Shown here one piece after another: positions 33,726 to 46,417 of a DNA stretch of 64,000 nt. A model generated the notes under the pieces. The model saw only the letters and a program-made list of their open reading frames with translations. It was not told the origin of the DNA and did no database searches. The position numbers were made by a program, and so were the translations under genes. Every line of letters starts with the position of its first letter. Position 1 is the stretch's first letter. Source of the DNA: Ophioderma brevispina. Taxonomy: Eukaryota; Echinodermata; Ophiuroidea; Amphilepidida; Ophiodermatidae. The DNA lies in NCBI GenBank assembly GCA_023653785.1, contig JAMKCH010058009.1, positions 1 through 64,000 of the forward strand. The letters are read 5' to 3'.

Positions 33726-36244
33726 CCCACAAATTACATGGATATCTTTATCCTCCTATCAATGTCCCTATCTGTTTGGGTAATGTTTATTTTTATTATG
33801 TTGTAAAATATACTCTGTTCTTTTCCAATGGCCTAGACTATTCATTTGAGAGCAATTGGAAGAAATTTAAATATTTTGGTGAAAATTTGCCAGTTGCCCC
33901 CCGCTTTAAAAGGTCAAATGCACATGGAGGTTTTTTCCCGCCCAGCGACGATATATATTCCCTCTTTTAAAGTATGTACCACGCCCTTACAATACATAAC
34001 AAACTTGGAACGAATTAACAGTTAAATGGTAATATACTCCATAGTAAAATCTAATAATAATCTAATTACAGGGAACTACGCTTATACAAACACTTCCCAA
34101 AGAAAATATCAACTTTGTTTCCTGAAGGTTTTTTAAAATGACGTATTATTACTTATTTAGTTTTGGAGAATATCAATGTTAACATCAAAGAAGAATCAAA
34201 AACTTTCACAATATGTTTACCAAGTCGAATTTTTGTAACACGTTTACTAATTTCGATTGCTGGTAACATTTGATAGCTTGGTCCTCCTTTTCTATGTGAT
34301 TCCACCATACCTAGTACAGCATCACAATGACGTCAAAAGTTCCATAGTTGGCAAAATTGGTCATGGTAAGTATTAAAATGAAAAAATTACAAGTTTGCAT
34401 CAAAAAGTAGGGAATATTGGATGTTCATGCGGGTATTTTGCTCCAAATGATATGGAAACTTAGACTAGTTTAATCAACATATAATTTAGAGCCATACAGT
34501 ACACAATATAAACAGATGAACTAATAAATAAAGGGTAATGCAGTATCATTTTTATAGGCGAATATGTGTCCGAGGTCGGAGAAAAACTAAATAATGGCGC
34601 CCATTATTTTTCTTTCGCCGGATGATACATATGAGCTCATAGATAATACTACAAAAACAACTTTATTTGTAAGCTATTATCAAAAAACAATTGATTTGAG
34701 GTTTAGTGTAATTTGTGTGCTGATGCAATGAAAATAAATTGATAAAAAAATGCATTAGCGGCTCTACGGCGGTCGGTAAGTTACGTAAACTGTTTCTAAA
34801 ATGAAAAAAAAAATTAGCTAAATTGAAAGTCAGCGTTGAAAATTATCAAGACTGGAAAAATACCGAAAGGCTTTGGGACAAAGGGGATGGGGCCCTAGCG
34901 ATGCGTTGTCACTTTCCGTGTTTGCGTGCACCGAAGTACCACACAAAAACGTTCAATTTTCTCGCTAGGTTCTATAGGTTCAGACCCACTCACGATTACA
35001 TATCCAAACAAAACATAGTTTTAAGGAACTCTGATGCAAAAATCTCATAGAACACCTTCGTTTTCCGGAGGATTATTTGTGGAGTTAGTTTCATTTTCAG
35101 ACATTCGCTATGACGGACTATAACGTTAATCTCTTGCGCCAGTAAGTAATAATTTAGATATAGCTTTCGCAGTCTGGACACAGACTACACATTTCCGCAC
35201 CGCCGTAGAGCGGCTATCATTATGCATAATCCATATCCAGATCTTAAATCACTCACGAGGAGGAACCCCTCCTAGAATGTTTCCAAAAATCTCAATCTTT
35301 GGCCATCTTGTCCAAAATGGACACAAGCTGTGTTGTTCATTTCGGTCTCTCCATCTGCTTTTGGAAGTCCTGGCTTATGGTTCCTATTTCTCTGGGGTCC
35401 CTTTGTCATTTGATTCACACCATTTACCTGTCATCTTGGCACACAGGCCGCCCATTGTGAATCTTGAAAAACCTTGGCAAATCTTCAATGCGCTAGGGAG
35501 TTACCAACCACATCATAAGCGGCTGATGAAGTGGGAAACTCCACGTACACCCACTTATGGTCAGGGATAGCTTTGGATTCGATTATTTTTTTGGACATTG
35601 CCGGTACACTGTGATTTCGCAAAATACTTGGTCCTTCGTAACGATTACGCCACCCAAAATATTCCTAACTAAATTGTCTAGTTAGCTGAAAAAGACCCGA
35701 AAAACTGAAAATACGATTCCATTACAAGCAAGTTTCTTACCTTATCAGTGGTTCTCGATTGCTGCTGTAAAGTCATGCCACACGCCAAGCTTACAAAAAA
35801 CTAGTGAGCTAAGGGGTCTTTTTTGTCAGCGGAACCCATTTTCTAACATCAGATCGACCACCTGATTCGTAGTTTTCGGATATCAAGGTACCGCGAAACC
35901 TTTTTTTTTTCATTCTTGTTCGCTAATCGCAGCCTTTAACACAGGTTTGGCTGCTAGGGAGTCCCAGACGTAGGCATGTCTAAGAATAGGCCGGCCAATT
36001 AGCGATGCGGAAAAGGAATTGGTGGCGCTGTGCCCAGCAGTTAACATATTTATGGGAAGCGTAACCGTGTGGATGTCCCACCTGTTATCCTGAGTCTAGC
36101 AACGTGGCATGCCCATCTATTTTTTGGCACTCCAATGAGCCGATATATCAGTCCTCCTGTATGTGAGTCGGATCAAGGGAAGGCAATTGGTTTTGGGGTG
36201 TATCATAATTATAATAGGGCTGTGTTGATATTAGAGTGATCGGT
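33726..36244. other. Non-coding stretch, no repeats recognised
   Basis: Relatively repeat-free. AATAATGGCGCCCATTATT (34591-34609) is a short near-palindrome. Open frames at 33776-33970, 34823-35050 and 35277-35570 have no recognisable domain. The sequence from 35900 to 36230 is more GC-balanced, but I could not find a convincing exon. Confidence 0.4.
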
Positions 36245-36284
36245 GCGCATGGCTAGAGCGCATAGCTCTGTATAGCCATGGCGC
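36245..36284 (+). repeat. Compact 40-nt hairpin
   Basis: Outer stem GCGCATGGCTA with TAGCCATGGCGC (one bulged base). Inner stem GAGC-GCATA-GCTC, extendable to AGAGC/GCTCT. Function unknown. Confidence 0.6.
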
Positions 36285-38348
36285 GTATGTTCAAGGGTAT
36301 TATGTTTGATAGAGATTACTTTTGCAGGGGAGGAATTTTCTGGAGTTTTGAGTTTTATGCACAGGTATTTAACAGAAGCATGCATTGATTGATTGAACTT
36401 TTAGGCCCGAATATTTAAATCTTAAATGGACCGTTATTGGGAAATTACACTATTTTGAGCGGGGGTAATCCACTAACCCGACGGATTTTGAAACCGTATT
36501 TTTTCTTAATATCATGATATACTAAGATCTTTGAACAAGGTTTAGAGATGAGTTTTTTATGTCACTGGGACCGAGCTGCCATCATAGTAATGCCATGAGA
36601 TTCACAAATTACCGTTTGGAAATGCCCAAAATCGAGCAGATCATGTCATACCCTCCTGTTACTAAAGAAACCACATGTATATTCCTCACATGCTTGATCG
36701 ATTACGCCGTGACAACAGAGATACAGAATGCTTGGTGCCTTGCCGTATTGTAGTTATAAACGGTTAAGATGATGAATAGTTATGGTGTTTTGTCACGTGT
36801 CACGGTTACCAGGTCACGTGTCAGGCATAAGGTATAGTTTGCTCTTGGGGGCGACCGATATATAGATAAATTCCGGACTATGTTAATCAGGTCTGTTTAA
36901 ATGACCCTTGCCCAAAGTGCTATTATTTTTTCAAAAAAGACCCCCGTTTATTATGTCTTTAACAGTACAAAAAATTTACCTTTCCCTACTGATTCAAAAA
37001 CCGACGAACGTGACTATAATCGGTTGTTTTTTGCCATGTAGGGATAACGTACGTAATTTTTACCTGAATGGGTCCCCGCCCCCGAAGCAAAATAATAAAC
37101 CATCAATGCCGTGACGTCATCAAATCTTTATTTTTTCCAAAAATTGGCTATGTCTTATTCCCATAATAAAATTCCTTTTTAGGATTCAACATCTGTATAT
37201 TTGTTCTTTAATATCATTAATTTCATTGTCCCCGCCTGAATGTAAAAAGATGTGGTCCAAAGTCTAAACTGAAAACAATAGTCAGCGAGCCTGCTAAATA
37301 CCCTTAACCGTTGACTGTATGAGCAACGGATCCCCCGTATTAGTTATAGCAGGCTTACAGCCATTGCGCGCGGCTGCGGGGGTTATGCGTTCCAGCAATT
37401 TCTCTTTTGATCTTGAGTGTGAACGCCAGCAATGTTCGCCGCTCCTCTTCCTCCTCTGGCAACTTCGTGTGTTTTATTCAAGCCACGTTTCACTGCGTAT
37501 GTCCATAACAGGAGAATGTATTCATTGAACACCTTCTCGAATTTACGCTCCATACTTTTCTTCTTATTTTTCCATGTTTTCAACTTTTTGCATGCTGCCC
37601 CGCCAGTCCAATTCTCCCCCTTCTGAATCTCAGCTCAGGCAGTAATTCCCATCACGTCATCAACTGTCTCCAAGGTAGATGTAGCTGTTGACCTCTTCAA
37701 TGACTTTCCTTCCCGTCTACGTATCCTCATAAGTGCATAATAATGGGCAGTAAACTGACCAATCCAAATGCTGCATTTTCAGTAACTGGGTGTAGAGGTA
37801 ATAGAATCACTCCCCACCAATCGACTTCGACGCTAACCACGGTGACTGTGCTACCTTCACATTTGTTTCGTCGCCGCCAACATTAGCATAAAGATGTGAA
37901 ATAATTATATGGAAGACTACCGAAATTTTTTAAAGTTTTGGGGGCACCGGAGGAAAGTTACCTGCAGGTAACTCCTCCCCATTTGGTAATATAGGGTTTC
38001 TGTCACTATGTCCCCCTCAAAGTGATAATTTGGTTTATTGTACAATGTTAAAAAAATTACAAAACTTGGATGTTCTTTTTCACGACTCACAGACCGTAGA
38101 TTCAATTAGTACAAGTAACATAATTAAAACCCATATTAAATGTGATTTGAGGAACTAACATGAGCATCCCTCATAAAGTATAGATGAGTTGGCATGGACG
38201 TCAACGCCGGGCAACGAACAAAGCACTGCCCTGGAGGAATGGCGGTGAGCACTTGCAGGGGCTTGTGCTTTAAAATTCGCGCCCAATCAGGCATATAAGG
38301 CTATTGAATGCTGTAACTGTATGGGCATATTCTTCACGAACCTCTCAC
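36285..38348. other. Non-coding stretch with twin CACGTG sites
   Basis: The 11-mer GTCACGTGTCA occurs at 36792-36802 and exactly again at 36813-36823. Open frames at 36559-36753 and 37319-37626 overlap antisense frames and lack recognisable motifs. Nothing else seen. Confidence 0.45.
36792..36823 (+). promoter_or_regulatory. Twin E-box candidate
   Basis: Two exact copies of GTCACGTGTCA with 21-bp centre spacing. CACGTG is the binding site of bHLH-zip factors (MYC/MAX, USF, MITF classes). No gene start is visible nearby, so a regulatory role is only inferred. Confidence 0.3.
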
Positions 38349-38546
38349 TAGTCCGGTGCCGACCCATATGACTTTGTTTGCTCAATCGTCCACACAACTT
38401 GTTTTGATGGTTCTTAGGCACATTGACCGGCTGATTCCAAATCTGGATGATGCCACTTTGGCTCATTGAGCATTGTGAGATAGGAAGGGGTAATTTAACA
38501 GGGGGTCAAATTTTGCATGTTTCATGTGGATTTGAAATATGTATAG

Positions 38547-38578
<32 letters not shown>

Positions 38579-39268
38579 GTTATAGTTTTTGCTATAACCT
38601 GCAACCTTTTGTGTTTCACTACTACCGACCAAATAAATTTTGTTCAAGGTTCATCATGGGGAATGAATATTTACAAAACGATCCGATTGTTTCAAAATTG
38701 GTTTCAATTGTTCGTATGGGAATGTTTAACAACAGGAAATACATTTACCTCATGTCAATCATTGTTAAGGTATCTAACAGAGAATAAAATGATTAACCCC
38801 CATAGACCCCTTTGGACCTTCTCCATTATTACCCCCTTATTTATACCACAAAATTCCCCACAAAGTGTGTAACCATATTTGACTTAATTCAAACAAATGA
38901 AGCAAGTGAGCCCATTTTGAAAATAATCTGTGCATTCTAATTGTTTCCCCAGGAGGACCTTGAACCATTTAAGACTTGGTGTGTTAAAAGTAAATGTCCT
39001 TATATAGCAAACTATACTTTTTTTTAAGCCATAGACCAATGAACATGACTTACACCCTTTAACAACCCTTATGAAGCATTTACAAATTTTACCCTGTTAA
39101 TTTCCCATTACCCCCTACCCTATCTCCAAATGCTCATGATGCCAAAGTGGCATCATTCAGATTTTAGATTCCGTAGGTCAATCTTGCCTATAACCATCAA
39201 AATATTTTGTTGTGGGACTCTTGCGGGCAGGTCACATGCCAAGGTTCTTTGGGCCGAGCACCAGACTA
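38349..39268 (+). mobile_element. Long-TIR non-autonomous element, about 0.92 kb
   Basis: Imperfect inverted arms of about 200-270 bp. Matching pairs include AGTCCGGTGCCGACCC / GGGCCGAGCACCAGACT, TTTTGATGGTT / AACCATCAAAA, GATGATGCCACTTTGG / CCAAAGTGGCATCAT and AATTTAACAGGG / CCCTGTTAATTT. The core contains a T run of about 27 (38547-38572). No transposase coding. A target duplication is not evident. Confidence 0.7.
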
Positions 39269-39694
39269 ACATGTTAGTAGACCAGTTGCTAACCTTGTGT
39301 TTTGGTAAATAGTGATCGATTTTTGTCCCAGCGCATACGTAGTCGTTCGCAATTTATCTGTGTACTTGAAATATTGGACACGCAAAGCTATACGTATTCT
39401 ATTGTTTGTGAAACCCGTTTTATCAATGGGTGTTATTTCACCTGCGGCTATTTTGGTTAGGGGAGTAATTTCACTTTTTTATTTTTGGGTAAATTAAGAG
39501 TACATAAATGTCAATTGGTATCAACTATTAACTCATTTGACCAAAAAATCAGATTCGACACTATGTCGTGACCACGACGATATGTAATCCATGGTAAAGT
39601 CTAGAAAGTTTGTAATCTAAGTCGGGTAAACAACCTACCCCCCCCCCCCAAAAAAAACTGCTAAACTTATGTCATTTAAATATACCCACGGTCC
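39269..39694. other. Spacer
   Basis: AT-rich with one C11/A8 junction near 39640-39656. Nothing recognised. Confidence 0.4.
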
Positions 39695-39865
39695 CTTCCT
39701 TAATCCAGAACATTCCACCCTTCTAAACAAACTCTTTCTACCAAGTGAAACATTTCCACCTTATAAACACACTCTTTCTACCCGTGAAAAATTTTCCACC
39801 CTTCTTAAACAAACTCCTTCTACCCAGGGAAAACGATTTCACCCTTCTAAACACAGCTTATATAA
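39695..39865 (+). repeat. 46-bp minisatellite, about 4 copies
   Basis: Units of TTCCACCCTTCTAAACAAAC and CTCTTTCTACCC(A)GTGAAAA. The apparent open frames at 39669-39975 are due to this array. Confidence 0.8.
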
Positions 39866-40839
39866 TTATATTACTGCTCCACAGTTCGCAATTCGCTCCC
39901 CCAAGCCATTTACCATTTCCACTACCCAAACCCCACATACGCGCTCGCCATAGAGCCTCGCGTTCAACACTTTGACCAGCACGTTGTCTAAGGCTCAGGT
40001 CATCACCCAAGTCATTGGTGTACACCTTTTCGGACAACGTCAAGATTTCGAATGTTTATCTCCCACACTGGTACATCTGAAGAGTTGAGAGGGGATTAAA
40101 AATTTCATCAAAGAGCTCAGGAAATTTCCAAAAGAAGCGCCCCCATTTTTCACAAACTCGATTTTTTACATATTTTGGAATGCTGACCAAATGTATTAGA
40201 TCACACCTGAAGTGATAAGTAGGTTTCTGTCGTGGCACGACAGAAAGTCAAGCCATGGTTTTCGATGTGACGATTGCGATAGCTGGCAATTCAAAACAAG
40301 GTTTGCGGTTTTCCTTTTGCACTGTTTTGTCTCAATAAACTTTCCAAACGTTCTCGGTAAGGTGGTCTACAACATCGTCGTCGGAAGCATTTTTACTTTG
40401 GCGTACCGATGTTTTGGGGCGTCTACCTATTTCCCTTCCGTGACGAAAATTCTTATTAATTATTTAGGTAACTTTAATCACATACTTTAAGCCATTATGA
40501 CATTTTGAACATGTTTTAAACATCGCGGTTCACATGACTGGAACTTGATTTGTCTAGAAAAAAAGGTGTGCTACACCAGAGATTTTCAAACATGTTAAGG
40601 TCTTAAGGTTAAGGGGTGGGGTGGGTGGCGGTGGGTGGGGAAAGTGTACGCCCTTCCGCGCGATTCGCGAAACCCTTGCAATTGTTATTTTAAAATAACA
40701 AAATAATAGCTTAAAAAAAAAAAGAACAAATTTGAAATTACATAATAACATAACAACCAGAATTAAATGCGCCAATTCCACGAATATTATCACAGCGCAC
40801 AAATCAGAAGAAACATGAAAAACAACAAAAGACAACCAG
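39866..40839. other. Non-coding stretch with a 23-nt palindrome
   Basis: The open frame 40212-40490 (92 codons) spans the palindrome TTTCTGTCGTG-G-CACGACAGAAA (40224-40246). The peptide is not recognised. A G-rich patch lies at 40612-40640. Confidence 0.45.
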
Positions 40840-41740
40840 CAAGTATTGTGTTGGAAAGAGACATGCTTTTAAACCTGTTTATAAAGCAATGGTGAGCGCT
40901 TACGGAGTGTGGCGAGGGAGACTGGTTCCAACAGTGAAGGCCCTGCAGCAGCAAAACGCTTGTCACCAACATGTCTCCTGGTACATAGAGAGAAGAGATG
41001 TGTCAGAAGACGAGCGAGTGACTGGTTCCTGTGATGGTCTGGCTTTCAGTTTTAAGCTGTCAGTGAGATATTGTGGAGCATGACCCTTCCGTGATTTGTA
41101 CCTATAGACGTAGCTTAAAGATATGCGTTCACGATCAGGTAAGCCACTGTAGTGAGTTAAGCACTATCATGGTCTTCCGCAGCAGAGAAAATAAGAAGGA
41201 CAGTGCGCGTAATCCAGCCGCTAAAGATTAGTGCACGCATCACTTGGTATCATCTTGTGTCTTAATCCAGAAAGCGGCGTAGTCTGTCAAAGGTTACGTA
41301 GTTGGAAGTTGGCAGAAGAGATTATAGCACTCAGTTGCTTGGACATGGTCTGTAGTGTCGAACATACCAAGGTTCCTCCCATGAACTTGATGGCATGATG
41401 ATACTATCAACACACCACTTTGCAGCTGCAAAGAAGTAATTTGTTGATACCACGTCTGCTACCAGCTATAAGAATTCAGTTTTTGTTTATTGTTGAGCAT
41501 AGTTTTGTTTGATTTCATCCTCTTTCAAATCAGTATGCCGATTTCCAGCTTTGCAGGACTCCCTGGCGCATTGGGATCTTTGGAAGTGACTGATGTATAC
41601 AGCTGGACAGCGTCAGCATATATGTGATATCTAAATTATGACTGCGGATAATGACCACCCACTGTAAATGTGTAGATGATTAAGTTCAAGAGGGCCCTTA
41701 ACATATCCCTTTGGGGACAACCATACAATAAATGGAAGTA
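40840..41740 (-). pseudogene. CR1/L2-type LINE reverse transcriptase fragment
   Basis: Read on the minus strand, 41735-41655 matches the RT block that in CR1/L2 elements reads G-x-PQGS-x-LGP; here it is degraded to a GCPQRDMLRALLN-type string. About 40 codons on (41640-41565) comes the catalytic box, YADAVQLY in place of the usual YADDTQLY, so the second catalytic aspartate is lost. Further along, 41082-41050 gives the HAPQYL-DSL block. 40940-40860 gives a WNQSPSPHS...FKS block typical of the C-terminal tail (usually W-N-x-LP...FK). The pieces are in different frames with stops. This LINE class copies itself by target-primed reverse transcription; the copy is clearly dead. Endonuclease sequence was not found. 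Confidence 0.7.
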
Positions 41741-41850
41741 TTAGCAAATATTGCGCTTCAGGATCACTTTATAATGTGATCACTTTATATTGAATATAGG
41801 TATATAAGATCAACGGTCTTAAAAGTAAAATTGAGTTAATGGGTAAGTGT

Positions 41851-41906
41851 TTTATTTGAACGAACCATAAGTCTTAGTATAGTTCATATGAAGCGGCAAG
41901 GGGTGA
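41851..41906 (+). repeat. Short direct repeat, copy 1
   Basis: TTATTTGAACGAACCATAAGT...TATGAAGCGGCAAGGGGTG recurs with differences at 43774-43840. Confidence 0.6.
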
Positions 41907-43384
41907 TGTAGAAGAGGTGGCTCGCCATCCTCAGTGGGCCCGGGGGTGTCATATATTCCAAAACTTAACCCCTTTCAAAATGTCAATTTTATGTTCCCAA
42001 ACCCAGTAAACATCCATACATTAGTAAAATCTGAATTGTTTTACTCTTTGGAAGCCCGGGGTAACCCCAAACACATAACTGAAGTCACGGCAACACATAA
42101 AGTAATTTCAGTACGTTCTTCCCAAAATCTATAAATGTCAGATTTCAAGTTGTTGTTATCAAGGCACAGCCTTAATGAGATGACTCTGGAAATGCTCTTG
42201 TCTTTTTATATATTTATAATGGCCCTTTTTATCTATACAACATGTCTCTGAAAACTAGTTCAAGTAGCTTTTTCTTATATAGCGAAGAGTCGAATTTGTC
42301 ATCTTATTCGCGACTTCGTTTATAAAAATGACTAATACTTTTTTGCCTATAATTGCCGCACTTTCTAACCACCACTAAAAAAGTTTCACCCTATTGTCCG
42401 GTGAATGATAAAACAAAAGCCGCTCCCAAGGATCTAATAGTCTTCTTAATGCCCCTCATGAAGAAAAATCTGCTGTGCGCGCGGTGGGCAACACATAGGG
42501 CCTATGTCGTGCTGCCCATAAGGCTATACAAGCCGCTATGATTGGTATTATTGCCACAACAAAGTATTCACAAAGGTTCTGTGGCATGCGCATCAAGTCG
42601 TCGGGTCCAGCCTGCCCATTGCCGCTAAGTGAAGAGGCCAAGAGCGTCTAACAAAAGGTCAAGAACTTCCGAGAGTTCTTCACTTGGAAGGTCTCCCGAA
42701 TTTAGACTAACAAGGATCCATGCGGAGGCTATCCTTCATTCTGATCCATACGTTGCTCCTAGAGAAGGTTCCTGTCAAGGAACGAAGAAAGCTTGAGCTT
42801 CCTGGCAGCAGGCCAGGCTCCTAGAAAGCTAACGCCAAATCATCCTAAATCTTTCTATGCGTATTTATTACTCATATTTAATACTCCTATCAAATGTATT
42901 TTATTATTTATTATCTTCCCAGTATCAGATGTCGATTTGTTAAATACCCCACCCTCTTTTCAGACATTTACACATATATGAATTTTGTTGCAATTCATTC
43001 CTGTTTAGGTGCAAGTGTGCCGCACAGATATAGTTCAATTTTGTCAAATCCAATTAATGGAAGAATGTACTATTATTATTTATGACTTGATAGCATTATC
43101 TAGAATATGTTGATATTTTTAGATCAAAGTTTCAAATAATTTACACATGAAATGTTTTGTTTATAACTGTTAATGATTTTGGTTGGCTAGTCTGTGGTCC
43201 TTTACCATCTGCAATTATTGCCCGGTAGAATATCATTCGGTTATTGTTTTAAACGGCTTTCAGTTCAACCATTTTTACACCCGATCTGAAAAGCTGTTTG
43301 GGTTTTTTAAAAGCTAATGAAACTGCAGTTTATATATTTTTAAAATGTTTACATATAGAATTTAAGATAAACACAATGAGGGCG
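41907..43384. other. Non-coding stretch
   Basis: 42430-42840 is more GC-rich and has overlapping open frames on both strands, but none that I can name. The rest is AT-rich. Confidence 0.4.
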
Positions 43385-43710
43385 CTTTGGTGTGACACCC
43401 TTATTGATATAACGGTTAATCTGACAGCATCATAAGCCATAATGCCGAAGAATTCACATCAACAAAAAAAAAACCCTACACTACGTACAATTTTATTACC
43501 AACTCTCAATGGTAAAGCTGTTATAAATTATTAATCCAATATTGATAGGTTGGATGTTTTTTGGGACACGCTGTATGGATAAAACGTTATAATCTGACAG
43601 ATAATAACAGTCAATTCGGATTCAACAAACATCACACACAACAACTCCATATACCAAATCAATTTTATGGCCAAACTCTCAACGCTAGCGATGTTTAATT
43701 TTGACCGAAA
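43385..43710 (+). repeat. Tandem duplication, unit about 170 bp, two copies
   Basis: Copy 1 runs from 43391 (TGTGACACCC...TAATCTGACAG...ACTCTCAATGGTAAAGC), copy 2 from 43561 (TGGGACACGC...TAATCTGACAG...ACTCTCAACGCTAGCG). Between them, TTTTTTGGGACACGCTGTA (43557-43575) resembles a mariner-type terminus. Confidence 0.65.
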
Positions 43711-43773
43711 TCGAGAAATCTGGCCCACTGTGCATGGTTTCATATTTCCCCCAAAAACATTTTTTAATCAAGT

Positions 43774-43840
43774 TTTTAATTTGAACAAACCATAAGTTAA
43801 TTATATAGAGTTCCTATATGCCTATGAAGCGACCGAGGGT
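43774..43840 (+). repeat. Short direct repeat, copy 2
   Basis: Second copy of 41851-41906. Confidence 0.6.
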
Positions 43841-43994
43841 GGGTGCGGTAGTGAACCCTAGAAACTTTTGTTTTCTAAAACATAGTATCTCATGCAAAAT
43901 TTGTAGAACAAAATTTGAAATTAGCAAATGGTACTTCTCCGACCGTATGCGGGTGTTGTTCGCTTATGAGACATCTGCAAAAAGCATCAGCCTT

Positions 43995-45035
43995 TAGTCT
44001 AGTGGTTAAGGGGTGTCGTGCACCCCCCCGAAATAAACTTTAATCAATTTCACTAGATCAGGACAAATGTGTAGAAAACGATTAGCTATGTTCAAAAATC
44101 AAAAAGTGTCCCCACGTATCATTTTTATGGCAAATTTATGAAATTAGTATCGCCCTTACCGAAAAATACAATTTTTGGATATATCCTCAGCCAATACTGT
44201 TGATAAATGAACAAATGAGGTGACTGGGACTATAATTTCGAGGGTTCACGATAAGATGGATCAGTTTTGAGAATTACAATGGGGGCCCCCATAATGACGT
44301 AATATGCAAATTAGGGGCGCCTTACTAAAATAACAATTTTCGCGATATATATCTCAACCAATAATGTTGAAAATGAACAAATATGGTGCTGGACCTATGT
44401 TTTGAGGGTCAAAATGTCAAGATTGAACCATTTTGGAAAATCCAGATTCCACCTGATACATAATATGCAATTATGTTCGTCATTAGCCAAAAATCATCTT
44501 TGGGCATACATGGCCAAGAGTCCACACGCTGCCCACATAAGATGACGAGACCTATGTTTAGAGGTCGATAGATAAATGTAAAATGCCTCAAAATTTATTT
44601 TTAGTCCATTAACATGTTCACCAAATACTAAGACTATGCAAATTAGGGTCTTTCAATGTCGATAGTCTCACTTTGTGGGTAATTATAAGAAATGCTGCTT
44701 GCCAAGTAAATTTTATACTAATACCTAATACTTGTATATAACATTTCTCTTCTCTTAAATTCAAGGTATGGAATGATACAAGACTAATGCGGACTAAGAT
44801 GCTGTGTTGTTACCATGCCGAAAAGAAAACGTTAAGAACATGAATCTACAGTCTCCAATGACTCTCTGCCAACATGCCAGTGTGATATCCATATTGGATC
44901 ATGGTAGTTTAAAACCGTTATATTTTAAGAACTACAACAGGAGAAAAAGACAATTTCTAAAATCATCCCAAAACAAGATTATCCAACATTTAGACTACAA
45001 ATCTGTACTCATTAAATACTTTTAAAAACATTAAC
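43995..45035 (+). repeat. Element 1 left TIR
   Basis: Pairs with 47235-48373 in reverse complement. Includes subrepeats with CCAATACTGTTGATAAATGA (44188 onward, again near 44357) and GACCTATGTTT near 44393 and 44549. Confidence 0.85.
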
Positions 45036-45985
45036 ATCAAGTAGTTTTTACACCCTCAATAAATTTAAAGGAACTGAAGGATAAAGATTAGAGATCAGCT
45101 TCATATGGTGGTGAATCTCCGACCAATATATAAGTCCGCCATAATCACATGCTATCAGTCCACTGTGATCAGTTACCTCAACGTTATCGCATAAACTCTG
45201 CGTGGGAGATGATACACCAACCGAAGTATCCACTTCACATAGCCATCGCCCCCCCCCCCCGTACATTTGTCTTCAGTGGACCCATCTTCCACCAGAATTA
45301 TTTCCGTGACACAAGTAGAGATTAAGGCGTTAACCCACAAAGCACCTTCAAGTCTACTTCTCTTGGAAGAGCCAAAGGGAGTCAAGGGCCCAGAAAATGG
45401 GTCGGGTTCAACTTCAACATCGAGTATCAAGGTTCGCTCTCCTTCGTAATATTCAGCTGGCTTTCCATGAGGCCATGAACCTTCCTTGGCCTCTACCACG
45501 TTGACGGACATTGAGCTTGGCGTCTGAGAATTCAACCTGCTGACCATAATCCGGTTCCTCTGCTTGGCAATAGCTTTGTAAAAGATACTTCAAGATAAGC
45601 GCAAAGTGTAAACACTATGGGCATACCTGTACCGCGTGCAGTGCCAGAGGGACTATGGAATCAAGTCTCATAATATATCTTTCCAAAGCAAGCATCTCAA
45701 CATGATCTACCCGGTTTGGCCACTCTTACAGTTTATGATTTTGTTTTGAGTTAAAAACAGAAGCCCTGGCCAAGGCCCTGGTCAAAGAAATCAACATAAG
45801 CCTCAAAATAGACTTCAAATTATGACAGAAGACAACATCATAATTCCACTTGGTAAAATGTATAACTTGAATAAATCTCTACTATATAATGTCCATGGCA
45901 GCAACATCGTCAACAGTGCTGCAGGAAGACAGGAAGTGCAAATGGAGTCAAAAGCCATAAGACAATAATTCTGTCGGGAGTAGAT

Positions 45986-46417
45986 CCCGGGGGGCCACTT
46001 GTATTCAAAGGTGGATATGATGCGTGAACATGGACTTTCAAAATGCACCCTAAACACGTATTTTCATCGACTAAAAACAAGCTAAAACATACCCTAAACA
46101 AGTATTTTATCTGTTTATGATACCCTCAACAAGTACGCAGTGCATTGAATCGTACATATACCCTTTATTATCTTGCTTTGCTTTACTTCCCAAGTTCCGA
46201 TTACAATATTTTGGATGATTTTGAGCCCTGCTTAATGAGATATAACATGTTAATTTCAGGGTTACTAAAAAAACATACCCTTTTTTCCAAATTTTGCTGT
46301 TTTTGACACCCTAAACGATGTACGCGCGTACATCGCCTGTTGGAAAAAAGACGCCCTTTTTACGCGTTTTCTTGTTCACGCATCATATCCACCTTTGAAT
46401 ACAAGTGGCCCCCCGGG
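45986..46417 (+). mobile_element. hAT-like MITE nested in element 1 (432 bp)
   Basis: Inverted ends of about 45 bp: CCCGGGGGGCCACTTG, TATTCAAAGGTGGATATGAT and GCGTGAACA at the left, with the exact reverse complement at the right. Flanks GAGTAGAT (45978-45985) and GGGTAGAT (46418-46425) form an 8-bp TSD with one mismatch. The interior has no coding capacity. It interrupts the minus-strand coding region. Confidence 0.8.

Noticed and set aside
42430..42840. Possible retroelement fragment in the GC-richer patch
   Set aside because: Translations in all frames gave no motif I could align to a known family.
43995..44015. tRNA A-box-like TAGTCTAGTGGTTAAGG at the end of element 1
   Set aside because: No B box at tRNA distance, and the sequence is explained as the TIR terminus.
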